Assembly: GCA_021799405.1 (NCBI GenBank)
Contig: JAJZAL010000006.1
Coordinates: 1-64,000, forward strand
DNA: 64,000 nt
Direction: 5' to 3'
Source of the DNA: Acidobacteriota bacterium
Lineage (GTDB): Bacteria; Acidobacteriota; Terriglobia; Terriglobales; Acidobacteriaceae
The first letter of the stretch is position 1; each line of letters opens with the position of its first letter. Positions 18,501 through 28,787 of the stretch are shown here, in pieces. Position numbers and translations under genes: made by a program. The notes under the pieces are model-generated. The model was given only the letters and a program-made list of their open reading frames with translations. It had not been told where the DNA came from and ran no database searches.

Positions 18501-19770
18501 CTGAGGTTGCAGGGTCTTTGGCGGCATGCGCGGTTGCCGGGTCGCCTGCGCGGAGAACCGGGGCGCCTGGAATCGGGCGCAGCCAATGATCCAGCGAGAC
18601 AGAGCCGTCGATTTCGCCGCCCTGCCGGAACTGCGCCGCGATCGACGAGATGAGCAGACGGTCCGGGTCAGCATGGACATGCGCGTTCAGCCGGATATCT
18701 CTTGCCGTGACTCCGGTTCCGACGTATGCCCCACCGTCTACGTGAATATTGCCATCCATGCGAAAGACCCCGTCCCGTCCGGCACCGCTCAGGTCCAGCC
18801 GCGCAATCCCCTCCGGCGCGGCGGTGTAGCCGGTGACCGGATCCAGCAACCTCATATCGAGGTCGCCTGTCATCTTGGCTTGCCAGCGGGGGCTCGCGAA
18901 ATTGATGAGCGTCCCGGAGATTTCCAAAGAACGATCCTGGCTGCCGCGGCTTTCAGATGTGAGCCGCAAAGAGCGCAGGTAGGCCGCAGTACGCGTCAGA
19001 TCCAGCGTGGCTTGCAGGTAGCCATGCACGGACTGCGGCTCTTTGTGCGGCACGCTCCTGGTAAGGTGCAAGTCGGCCGCTCCGGCCTCGATCCTGAAGC
19101 TCTCGGGTTTACCCGCCGAGGCCGGGACGTAGCGCAGGCGCAGAGAAGCGTCGTGGGCGCTGAAATCGAGAGGCGCATTGCGATTCTGAAAGTCGAAGGA
19201 TGAGGCGCGGCTCTCGTAGTCCAGAACTCCCTGTTCGACCGAGATGCGGCCGGCACGCAGATCGAAGAGAGTATCGAGCAGGGGCTTGCCCGGTTTTGCG
19301 GGCCTGCGCGGCCGCGGCTGATTGGTGGAACCGTCCATGTAAACGATCAGGTGCAGGCTGGGTTGGGAGACATCAAGATCGCTTAACAGAATCCTGGGAC
19401 TCAGGAAGCCCAGCACGCTCAGCCGCACGCGCAGGTTTCCGATACTCGCATACGGCGCTTCGCCGGGAGCTTCAAGACCATGAATCGTCACCCCGCGCGC
19501 ATCAGCCTCCAGATGGAGCAGATGCCACTGGAACGAAGCAATCTCAACGCGCCCGCCGGTCATCGTCTCCACTTTGGCGATCAGCCATCGGCGGACGAGC
19601 CGCTCGCACTGTGCCGAGTTGGCCCAGAAAAAGAAGGCGGTCAACGCCATCGCGAGCAGAAGCGCCCCGCCGGCCAGACTCAGAGGAAGATGCCGCAAAA
19701 AGAAGCGCCGCAGGCGGCTGCGTCGATGCGGGCCAGCCGCGGGAGCCGGGTTGGATCCGGATTCGCTCAT
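15514..19770 (-). CDS. tamB: TamB-like translocation/assembly module (DUF490)
   Basis: This 1418-residue protein is anchored by an N-terminal membrane helix (about 29-49) and continues as a long periplasmic beta-rich body. The TamB/DUF490 C-terminal domain covers roughly the last 350 residues (RISTEGSAMIAGTRYDL-like region, then DVVSLLALGRT). TamB-family proteins bridge the inner and outer membranes and act with Omp85 proteins in outer-membrane biogenesis and lipid transport. The start at 19770 overlaps the stop of the upstream SurA-like gene (ATGA) and has AGGGGGG just upstream; a longer frame from 19890 is less likely. It is the third gene of the bamA - SurA-like - tamB operon. Confidence 0.88.
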   Translation of the reverse strand: MSESGSNPAPAAGPHRRSRLRRFFLRHLPLSLAGGALLLAMALTAFFFWANSAQCERLVRRWLIAKVETMTGGRVEIASFQWHLLHLEADARGVTIHGLEAPGEAPYASIGNLRVRLSVLGFLSPRILLSDLDVSQPSLHLIVYMDGSTNQPRPRRPAKPGKPLLDTLFDLRAGRISVEQGVLDYESRASSFDFQNRNAPLDFSAHDASLRLRYVPASAGKPESFRIEAGAADLHLTRSVPHKEPQSVHGYLQATLDLTRTAAYLRSLRLTSESRGSQDRSLEISGTLINFASPRWQAKMTGDLDMRLLDPVTGYTAAPEGIARLDLSGAGRDGVFRMDGNIHVDGGAYVGTGVTARDIRLNAHVHADPDRLLISSIAAQFRQGGEIDGSVSLDHWLRPIPGAPVLRAGDPATAHAAKDPATSVRKATVTLPINGQVTAQLKDVALDTVLDLVSKPPFQRLGFDAFLNGPATATWSDGNVRTLAVSAALTMGPSGHAAAGEVPASGDIDGTYTQRNGSVALRSLELHTPGSTLSVSGGLGVYPITSPSSLAVDFHSWNLGEFDTVLRSLGLKGNGTAGVAALPVSLHGEADFHGSWTGSLTDPHIAGNLKATQIAVEIPAATKGGSGPLQAAQTRYFHLDSADAEGSYSAQRIAITHAQLARGPARIQLHGTLDGMPGKKHALNAGSVLHMSLQASKIGADDLQPFFNRRLPFTGTMNAQIQADGPLGSPGGSGWVALDNGSIYGEHVARIRAQGVFAGQTLKLTSLTANEASGSIAASGSYDVKSRRYQLQAKGTGIDVSRIKWLSGQGMTASGKLGFSLAGSGTLDNPQLDGRATFSALKLNSEMLGTLKVTAHAVNHTAEVGATTQVEGTAFDLHAQTALTGEYETQARIVFSHFNIGALFKRANVQGLTGESSLDGTVNLSGPLAHPRLFRGEARLREMDVTVAGVHLKSEGGVHAILADERVSLDPLHVTGEDTDLRAHGSVMLAGARRLDLAASGTVNMKLAETLDPDLTASGVTTFQIEAHGPLENPRLQGRIDFQNGSLALEDLPNSLSQVHGTLVFNQNRLEVQTLTAMSGGGLLQVSGSLAFLHGLYADLKVTGNGIRIRYPQGVSSLANAELRLQGPQQNLLLSGNILITRFMISPDLDIAALAAQTNAVEAVTPPDAPSNHIRLDVHISSAPQLNFQNAFAKLAGDVDLRLRGTVASPSLLGRVSITEGSAMIAGTRYDLQRGEIAFTNPVRIEPTIDLNATAHVEDYDVTLSVHGTPAKLSVSYRSDPPLPEADVVSLLALGRTQNEQSLYTQQQHQTFANPSTDALLGGALSATVSSRVQKLFGAGSVKIDPNYLGAFGNTTSRIIVNEQLGRNLTLTYATNVNTTGQQLLQADYAINRHVSLLVTRDEAGVFSIVIKAIRRYR

Positions 19771-20570
19771 GCGCCCCCCTTTCCCTGGCGTTGCGGCGAG
19801 GCATTTTGGGAACTGCCATCGGCTGCCGGAGTCTCCAGCGAGGGGTCGAGCACCTCGATGTCGCCCTGTTGCCGCAGGTTTTGGAGCCAATTCGAAAAGA
19901 GTGTGTTGACGCGCTGCTGGAGGAGAATCTCCTGAATCCGCGAAGAGACAGTTTCAAGAGGCGGAGCTTTTTCGCCGGGTGGATACTGAGGGAGAAGAGT
20001 GTTGCGATAATAGGCGTCAATCTCCTGCCGGGAGATCTGAACGCCCTCACGAAAGCGCAGCTCGATGAAGTGCAAAATCTCAAGCCGATTACGCAGGTAA
20101 GTTTCCACGTCTCGCGGCCTCAGGTCCCGCGACGCCAGAAATGCCTGCCAACCGGAATCTGAGGCGCAATCCCGGCGGGCACAGTCGGGGAGCTGCTTGC
20201 GGATCTCGGCGATGCGGGCTTGCACCTCGGCCGGTGAGGGTTGGGCTGCCCGCGCTTCTTCCCGGCGAATCTGCTGCTGAATGAGCGTGCGGCTGATGAG
20301 CAGTTGAAGAGCGCGCTGGCGGGTCACGACACCGCGTACGCCGCGAATGGGCTCGAGAGCTGAGAGCTGCATCTCGCGGTCGAGATCACTGGCGAGGATG
20401 ACATGGTTATTGACCACCGCTTCCGTGCGGTCAAGGACCGCCGGAGACGCGGAAGGTGGAACCTGGGAAACTCCCGGCGCCGATCCGCAGACGAGCAGAC
20501 CCATTGCCAGCCCCAACAGGCAGGGATATCTCACTTCGGCCTTGAGGCGGATTGGAGGGCGGAAGCTCAT
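19767..20570 (-). CDS. SurA N-domain-like periplasmic chaperone without parvulin domain
   Basis: This 267-residue protein has a signal peptide (about 1-35) and a SurA/PpiD-type N-terminal chaperone core: VVNNHVILASDLD, the helix with LISRTLIQQQIRREEARA, and a closing helix near 220-250 (RVNTLFSNWLQNLR). The peptidyl-prolyl isomerase (parvulin) domain that SurA carries between these parts is missing, so it is predicted to be a holdase without isomerase activity. Its start overlaps the bamA stop (TGATG) and its stop overlaps the tamB start (ATGA), so all three are translationally coupled. The likely job is escorting outer-membrane proteins to BamA. Confidence 0.78.
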   Translation of the reverse strand: MSFRPPIRLKAEVRYPCLLGLAMGLLVCGSAPGVSQVPPSASPAVLDRTEAVVNNHVILASDLDREMQLSALEPIRGVRGVVTRQRALQLLISRTLIQQQIRREEARAAQPSPAEVQARIAEIRKQLPDCARRDCASDSGWQAFLASRDLRPRDVETYLRNRLEILHFIELRFREGVQISRQEIDAYYRNTLLPQYPPGEKAPPLETVSSRIQEILLQQRVNTLFSNWLQNLRQQGDIEVLDPSLETPAADGSSQNASPQRQGKGGA

Positions 20571-23500
20571 CAGAATGTCTGCCCGAAGCTGAAGAAAAAG
20601 TTGAAGTGCTGCGCCTCTCCCACATACGGCTGCGAATAAGGCGTGAGGGGCGCTGAGAGCGAGTAGTTGATATTTACCGGGTAAATGGGCGGATTCAGGT
20701 TATAGCTGAAGTCCAGCCGGATAGGCCCGACGGGCGTATGATAGCGCACCCCAATCCCTGGCGCGTGCGAGAAGTAGTTGAAGCTGCATTGCCCCTGCTG
20801 GCCGATCGAGTTCGTAGGTCCGGTGGGAATGTAGCTGCTCGGGTCATCCGGATTCGCAAGCACCTTGCAGGTATCGCGATGCGGCTGATGAATGCGCAGA
20901 GCGCTGGGCCAGATATCCCCCGGGGTGTCAAAGACATTGCCCATATCGTGAAAGAGCACAAAGCTGAGGTCATCGCCCAGCCCGGGCAGCGGCGTCGGGG
21001 GCAAGCGCAATTCGGTACTGTTGACGAAGACTCCGGCGCCGCCGATCGGGAAACCGGTCTCGGGGTCACGCGGGCCGGCCGCGTTGATGGAGAAACCACG
21101 GAGAGAAATGGCGCCGCCGGCGTAGAGCCGTTCAGGCAGCGGGATCAGCCCTTCCGACCCGGTACCGAAAGTGCGCACCTGGCCGTACCGCGTGTTGCGC
21201 GCCAGCACAAAGCGCCCCTTGTCAAACGGGTAGTAGCTTGCGTTCGATGCGTCGATGCGGTTGAACTCCGCCTCGGCGCCCATCTTTGCATCGGAGAGGA
21301 AATCCTGGAAGGTGGTGTAGGTGCCGCGGCGGGAATCGAGAGCGGAGTCGCGGGTATCGCGAATCCAGGTAATGGATGGGCCGGCAACGCGCACCGCGGC
21401 TGCCAGTTCTGGAATCTCCTGCGGAAAGACCTGCAAGCTGCTGGCCGCTACTTTGACTCTGCGAAAGTCGTATTCATAGATGAATGTGTTGCCTTTGGAG
21501 AGAACAGAGCCCGGATTCAGAAAGCTTTCGGTAAGGCGCGTGCTGGCTTGCAGTCGCGAGGCCACATATGTCGTTACATCCTGGCTGTTGGCGTAACCTC
21601 CGGTGAAGGTAAAGCCGAAATTCTGGTTTCCCTCGATGTGCGGAATCTGATAGATGAAGTTGATACTCTGTTCCAGCAGTCCGTACTGGCTCTGCAGAGA
21701 TGCCGACATTTCGCGGCCGAAGAGGTTGTTGCGAGTAATGTCGGCGAGCACGCGCGGGCTGACGCCGGTTTTGCCGTTGGGATTGCAGGCTACGCCCCCG
21801 GCGAAGGCGCCGGCGCAGTTGTTCTGGGGTTGGCCGGTCTGCGTCTCGAAGCCCAGACCGTAAGTCAGGGCCCAGCGGCGCGCTTCGCTTGCCTGTAGCA
21901 GGATGGTCTTGTGCGTGTCGCCGCCATTGGGATTCTGGATGGCCGCATTGACTTCGTTGAAGAGCGCAAGATCATAGAGATTACGCTGGGTTTGTGTCAG
22001 AGCCGTGGCATCGAGCGGGTCTCCCGGATGCAGCGTAATCAGGCGTTTCACGGTTTGCGGGCGCGTGTAGTGCAAGCCGGTGAGGAGCACTTTGCGCACA
22101 AAGATCTGCGGTCCCTCGATGACGTTGAATGTCACGTCGACTTTATGCGGATCGCCAGATTGCGTCTGCTGGTGAACGTCCACGCGTACCTGGTCGAATC
22201 CGTGGCTCAAATAGTCAGTGAGCAGCGTGTCACGGTCCCCGGCCAGATTCTGGGGTGAGAGCAACTGGCCTGCGATGGTGTTCAGCAGCGGCGTAAGCTG
22301 GTTTGCCGGTATGTGATCGTTTCCTTGAATGGTCACCGTACCGACACGCGTTTGCTGGCCTTCGTCGATCCGGTAGACCACATCGAGCGGGGCTGTCTTA
22401 CCGAATTTTCCAGATGGCTCCCCACGTTCAGGAGCACTGATCTCGGGCGTGACCTTCACGTCTGCGAAGCCGTTGTTCTGGTAGACGGCCTGCAGCGCAT
22501 TGACGTCCGCGGCAACAAGGGCCTGGCTGTAGTCGCCGTGGCGGTTGAGGGTACTGGCAGGGTGAACGTTCAACAGCTCTTTGAGGGTGGCCGAGTCAAA
22601 GTAACGGTTTCCCGTAACCGAAACCTTTTCCACGCGGCGCCGTGGCCCCAGCCGCACCACAAAAATGATGATCACATGGTTGGGGTCAGGGGATAGCCGC
22701 CTGTGGTCCACCTTCACGTCGAAGTAACCTTTGCGCTGGTAAAAATCGCGAAGATGACGATTGCCTTCATTCAGAAGGTCCTCATCGACAGTACCTTCCT
22801 CATAGACAGGGATCAGCCGCTTGAGTTCGTCCTTCCCGATGCTGGCGCCTTCCACCTCGATGGTGACGGTAGGTCCGCGGTTGGCGGAGAAGTTGTATTG
22901 GATCCGCCTGTTGCTGGTGGCGTACTGCTGGGATGCCAGCTTGACATCGGCTTCGAGCCGCTTCTGCTTCTGATAATGCTTGAGAACGCCGCTCAGTGCG
23001 CGGTTTACCGTATCGTGGTCGACCTGGGCCCCGGTCTTCAAATGGGCATGATGCTGAAATTCCTTCACGCTCAAGCCCGACTCTCCCGTGACATCCACCT
23101 TGCCGACGCGGGCGCGCGGTCCGGAGGTGATTTGAAACGCAATATTCATAAGCTGCTCATCGCGATGCGGTGACAGCTTGTAGTCGATCTTCGGCTCAAA
23201 GTAGCCGTTTTCGGCCAGCGTGGCGCGCATCTGCTGGAGGGCGCGGTCCACCTTCGCCTGCGTGAAGCGCGTCCCCGCCGCAAGCTGGCTTGCCGTCTTC
23301 AGTTGGGAATTCATGGTAGAGCCTTTCGCGCCATCGACGTCCACTGTGCCGATGAACATGCGCGGCTCACCGCGAAAGATCAGGCGCACACCACCGGGTT
23401 CGCGCGTGCCCTCCACTGCCAGAGTTTCGTAAAGGCCGGTGGCAAAGAGCTGGCGCAAACTCCTTCTGACGTTTGCCGCCGTCAAAGGTTTGCCGACTGC

Positions 23501-23827
23501 CTGCGCCAGGGGGGCTCGAAGCGGCTCAAACAGGCTGGCTGATACTCCTTCAAAGGAGATGCTAAGCACCGGCAAGCCCTGCCATTGATAGAGAGGAGTC
23601 TCGGGTAGCGCTGGGGGCAGGGGCGTCTTCTGCATTTTTGCCGCGCTGGTCATCGCGGGAGCGCTTAAGATGGCGGCGGAATTCATTCCCGGATTTTGGC
23701 CCCAGCAAACATCCGCGATGATAAGGGCACACGCTAGCAAGATCCCGTTCCGAATCACCTCAGCAACGAAGATCTGCTGTTGGAGGTTCCGGCGTCCGCC
23801 GCGCGTCCCTCCGGGCTTAAACCGCAA
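20570..23827 (-). CDS. bamA: BamA/Omp85 outer-membrane assembly factor
   Basis: This 1085-residue Omp85-family protein has an N-terminal export signal (hydrophobic stretch about 27-43), a long row of POTRA repeats (about 65-620) and a C-terminal surface-antigen barrel ending in the aromatic FNFFFSFGQTF. The POTRA section is longer than the five repeats of Escherichia coli BamA. The start is a TTG with GGGAG seven bases upstream; a GTG at 23761 is an alternative. The gene could instead be called a TamA-like paralogue, because tamB lies in the same operon. It inserts beta-barrel proteins into the outer membrane. Confidence 0.87.
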   Translation of the reverse strand: MRFKPGGTRGGRRNLQQQIFVAEVIRNGILLACALIIADVCWGQNPGMNSAAILSAPAMTSAAKMQKTPLPPALPETPLYQWQGLPVLSISFEGVSASLFEPLRAPLAQAVGKPLTAANVRRSLRQLFATGLYETLAVEGTREPGGVRLIFRGEPRMFIGTVDVDGAKGSTMNSQLKTASQLAAGTRFTQAKVDRALQQMRATLAENGYFEPKIDYKLSPHRDEQLMNIAFQITSGPRARVGKVDVTGESGLSVKEFQHHAHLKTGAQVDHDTVNRALSGVLKHYQKQKRLEADVKLASQQYATSNRRIQYNFSANRGPTVTIEVEGASIGKDELKRLIPVYEEGTVDEDLLNEGNRHLRDFYQRKGYFDVKVDHRRLSPDPNHVIIIFVVRLGPRRRVEKVSVTGNRYFDSATLKELLNVHPASTLNRHGDYSQALVAADVNALQAVYQNNGFADVKVTPEISAPERGEPSGKFGKTAPLDVVYRIDEGQQTRVGTVTIQGNDHIPANQLTPLLNTIAGQLLSPQNLAGDRDTLLTDYLSHGFDQVRVDVHQQTQSGDPHKVDVTFNVIEGPQIFVRKVLLTGLHYTRPQTVKRLITLHPGDPLDATALTQTQRNLYDLALFNEVNAAIQNPNGGDTHKTILLQASEARRWALTYGLGFETQTGQPQNNCAGAFAGGVACNPNGKTGVSPRVLADITRNNLFGREMSASLQSQYGLLEQSINFIYQIPHIEGNQNFGFTFTGGYANSQDVTTYVASRLQASTRLTESFLNPGSVLSKGNTFIYEYDFRRVKVAASSLQVFPQEIPELAAAVRVAGPSITWIRDTRDSALDSRRGTYTTFQDFLSDAKMGAEAEFNRIDASNASYYPFDKGRFVLARNTRYGQVRTFGTGSEGLIPLPERLYAGGAISLRGFSINAAGPRDPETGFPIGGAGVFVNSTELRLPPTPLPGLGDDLSFVLFHDMGNVFDTPGDIWPSALRIHQPHRDTCKVLANPDDPSSYIPTGPTNSIGQQGQCSFNYFSHAPGIGVRYHTPVGPIRLDFSYNLNPPIYPVNINYSLSAPLTPYSQPYVGEAQHFNFFFSFGQTF

Positions 23828-23935
23828 TACCGTTCTCCCAAGAAAATACGGGGATTACACCCCATTTGTCTGACGAAGACCGCATTGAGTCGGAAGCCCA
23901 CAACTCGCTGGCTTCGGTTCTTTTCCGCCGAATCT

Positions 23936-23964
23936 CCGACAATTTGACCGCTTACCCTTATACT
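23936..23964 (+). promoter_or_regulatory. Candidate sigma-70 promoter for the ECF sigma gene
   Basis: CCGACA at 23936-23941 and TATACT at 23959-23964 are separated by 17 nt and lie about 60 nt before the sigma-factor start. The -10 match is good and the -35 only fair. No RpoE-like autoregulatory motif was found in this gap. Confidence 0.35.
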
Positions 23965-24022
23965 AACGAGGTTGGAAGCCTGGTGCAGCACCCAGTTTTA
24001 AATGCTAGAGTGAAGGACGCGC

Positions 24023-24715
24023 ATGCCTAATTCCCGGTTCCCCACCCAACTACCGGACTCGACTCCAGCAGGTGGCGAAGAAGAGATGATTTCCCCAGCC
24101 CCAACCGCGCCGGTCACGCCTCCCGCGCCGGTGGGATCTTCCAATTCCGCTGACGGCGATATTCTTGCCCGTGCTCAGGCAGGCGATCACCACGCCTTCG
24201 CACAACTTTACTCCCTCCACAAAAGACGCATCTACTCTCTTTGTCTTCGCATGGTGGGGAATGTTGCGGAAGCCGAAGACCTGACCCAGGAGGCCTTCCT
24301 TCAATTGCACCGCAAGATCGCCACCTTCCGTGGCGACTCGGCTTTTTCCACATGGCTGCACCGGCTGGCGGTCAATGTTGTGCTGATGCAGCTGCGCAAG
24401 AAGGGACTCTCCCTGATTTCGCTGGATGAAGCCATGGATCCCACGCCCGATGAGGGGCCCGGACGCAGCTTCGGCGCTCCTGATCTCACCCTTACCGGTG
24501 CTATTGACCGGCTGGCGCTGGAGCGCGCTGTCAATGACCTGCCCACGGGATACCGGCTCATCTTCATTCTCCACGACGTGGAAGGTTATGAGCATAATGA
24601 GATAGCTTCCATGCTCGATTGTTCCATCGGAAACAGCAAGTCGCAGTTGCACAAAGCGCGGCTGAAATTGCGCGATGCGCTGCGCGCGCAAGCCTCGGAG
24701 GAGACGCGGCCATGA
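24023..24715 (+). CDS. ECF (RpoE-type) sigma factor
   Basis: This 230-residue sigma factor has region 2 at about 50-120 (HAFAQLYSLHKRRIYSLCLR, then AEDLTQEAFLQLHRK and STWLHRLAVN) and region 4 at about 165-220 (LPTGYRLIFILHDVEGYEHN, then SQLHKARLKLRDAL). The N-terminal 45 residues are low-complexity and proline-rich. GAAGGA lies upstream of the ATG. The stop overlaps the start of a zinc anti-sigma gene (ATGA), the classic layout for a regulated ECF pair. A strong RpoE-like promoter motif lies 0.6 kb downstream in front of lon, so envelope or protein-folding stress control is a reasonable inference. Confidence 0.92.
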   Translation: MPNSRFPTQLPDSTPAGGEEEMISPAPTAPVTPPAPVGSSNSADGDILARAQAGDHHAFAQLYSLHKRRIYSLCLRMVGNVAEAEDLTQEAFLQLHRKIATFRGDSAFSTWLHRLAVNVVLMQLRKKGLSLISLDEAMDPTPDEGPGRSFGAPDLTLTGAIDRLALERAVNDLPTGYRLIFILHDVEGYEHNEIASMLDCSIGNSKSQLHKARLKLRDALRAQASEETRP

Positions 24716-24966
24716 CCGAAGATCCCAAAAGCCTGAGCTGCGCCGATTTCCAGGCCCAGTTACCCGACCTGATCGGCGCCGGCGAGAACGTCGCGATCCA
24801 TCCGCATGTGCTGAGCTGCGAGCTTTGCCGTGCCTTGCTGGCTGACCTGGAAACTATCGCCGAGGCTGCCCGCCAGTTGTTTCCCAGCGTGGAACCGCCC
24901 GAGGATCTCTGGGAGCATATCGAATCGGCCCTCCAGCATGAGGAAGATCGTTCCGATCTCAAATAG
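24712..24966 (+). CDS. Zinc-binding anti-sigma factor (ZAS type), short
   Basis: This 84-residue protein starts inside the sigma-factor stop codon (ATGA overlap). It carries the anti-sigma zinc motif H-x3-C-x2-C in HVLSCELC (residues about 27-36), followed by amphipathic helices. Proteins of this type hold an ECF sigma factor inactive until a signal releases it. No membrane helix follows the zinc domain, so this one is predicted to be cytoplasmic, perhaps redox-responsive through its cysteines (inference). Coupling to the upstream gene supports the partner assignment. Confidence 0.85.
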   Translation: MTEDPKSLSCADFQAQLPDLIGAGENVAIHPHVLSCELCRALLADLETIAEAARQLFPSVEPPEDLWEHIESALQHEEDRSDLK

Positions 24967-25378
24967 ATATACCACTGTCAGAAGCTCGCACAGAAGGCGA
25001 GCTTCTGGTTGCCCGCCGGGTTACCGTCTTCCGTGCTCGCGCAACTCACGGTCTGAAGCTCTCTTTGCACCAGCCCGCACGTCTCACCTTCCGGCAGCTT
25101 TGGCCGATAGTCCTCTGGAGCAGCACTGCTTTCGGCCAATCAGACAATTGCTGAGGCCGTGCGCCGGGGGCAGGTACTTCATGTTTCTTGCTGTTGCCAG
25201 ACCGAAATTGAGCCTTGCCGTTCAGGCCAGCGGGGGGAACAAGGCCCGGGATGAATGAAGGACCGTAGGAACCGGCGGGCCTGGAAGAGTCAATGCGGGC
25301 AAAGGAGACGTACTGCTTCCTGAAACTTTTGCATGACCTGCGTTGTCTAATGAAGGAAACTTGATAAAAGGACACTCA
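24967..25378. other. Non-coding gap before lon
   Basis: This 412-bp gap has no supported gene. Its right end carries the candidate ECF-type promoter for lon described separately. The rest holds nothing that I recognise. Confidence 0.5.
25322..25350 (+). promoter_or_regulatory. RpoE/ECF-like promoter of lon
   Basis: GAAACTT (25322-25328), a 16-nt spacer, then GTCTAA (25345-25350) matches the known RpoE-type promoter GGAACTT-N16-GTCTAA with one mismatch. Transcription would start near 25357, about 22 nt before the lon ATG. Confidence 0.65.
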
Positions 25379-27811
<2,433 letters not shown>

Positions 27812-28040
27812 GCGCAACCGCGAAGAGACACAAAGCGCTGTGCCTCTGAAGGCTGTGTCCACGTGATTCCGCCCCGCCCGGTAGCTTGGGATGAAGCCGG
27901 GAGGCGCGTTTATTTGCGTTGGGATCCGCAGGCCTGCCGACCAGATCGCAGTCATGCCGAACCAGATCATGGTTTTCTATCCGCATTCGTCATTTAAATC
28001 TCGCCCCCGCGTCTAACTTGCAGGCAGTATCCTTTTACCA

Positions 28041-28787
28041 GTGATGCAGGTGCGAGTTCTTCCCTTTGGGATCTTGAAGGATTGGCTGGGCTCGTCGGCC
28101 GTTACAGTGGAGCTGGCGGAGGGCGACTCTGTCGCGCACCTGCTTGAGCAGGTGGCTAAAGGTCTGCCTGAACGCGGCGCCTTTTTGCGTGCGATTGCAG
28201 TCAGTGTGAATGCCGAATATGCCACGGCAGAGCATGCCCTGCATGATGGCGACGAAGTGGGACTGCTGCCGCCGGTTTCAGGGGGAAGCTCGCACCCAAC
28301 CGAATCGAGCAATGAAGACTCCGATCTTGTCGTTGCGCTGACACGTGAAGTCATCGAATCTGATCGCCTGGTAGCCGCTGCCAAGCAAGGTGAGGACGGC
28401 GCGGTTGTTGTTTTTGACGGCATCGTCCGCAACCATTCGCGCGGCCGCCAGACGCTCTATCTTGACTACGAAGCCTACGAAGAGATGGCAGTGCGGCAGA
28501 TGCGTGATCTTGCGCGGCAGGCGCGCCAGAAATTCGGCGTGCGCCACGTAACCCTGGTTCACCGCCTGGGACGTCTGGATATCGGCGAAACCAGCGTACT
28601 GATCGTAGTGGCCTCGGCGCACCGTGCGCAGGCCTTTGATGCCTCCCGCTGGCTGATCGACACCCTGAAGAAGACCGTCCCGATCTGGAAGAAGGAGACC
28701 TTTGCGGATGGAGCCGTGTGGGCGCCCGGTGAGCCATTTCCCGCTAGCCTGACGGTGGATGCGCCGGAGGTTCCGGATGGCGCGTAA
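28041..28787 (+). CDS. Fused molybdopterin synthase MoaD-MoaE
   Basis: This 248-residue protein joins both subunits of molybdopterin synthase, which inserts sulfur into precursor Z to make molybdopterin. Residues 1-82 are MoaD (ubiquitin-like), ending in the diagnostic PPVSGG with glycines at 81-82. A linker of about 14 residues leads to MoaE (about 97-240), with its catalytic lysine region KKTVPIWKKE (210-219). MoaD must expose its terminal glycine for thiocarboxylation, so the fusion should need cleavage after G82, as reported for mycobacterial MoaX. The start is GTG at 28041 or the ATG immediately after. The 3' end overlaps the next gene. Confidence 0.92.
   Translation: MMQVRVLPFGILKDWLGSSAVTVELAEGDSVAHLLEQVAKGLPERGAFLRAIAVSVNAEYATAEHALHDGDEVGLLPPVSGGSSHPTESSNEDSDLVVALTREVIESDRLVAAAKQGEDGAVVVFDGIVRNHSRGRQTLYLDYEAYEEMAVRQMRDLARQARQKFGVRHVTLVHRLGRLDIGETSVLIVVASAHRAQAFDASRWLIDTLKKTVPIWKKETFADGAVWAPGEPFPASLTVDAPEVPDGA

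Noticed and set aside
27877..27901. CCCGG/CCGGG hairpin after lon as a terminator
   Set aside because: Only a 5-bp stem with a 15-nt loop and no T run.
27812..28040. Molybdenum-cofactor riboswitch before the moaD-moaE fusion
   Set aside because: No conserved riboswitch core or consistent stem set could be found in the 229-bp gap.
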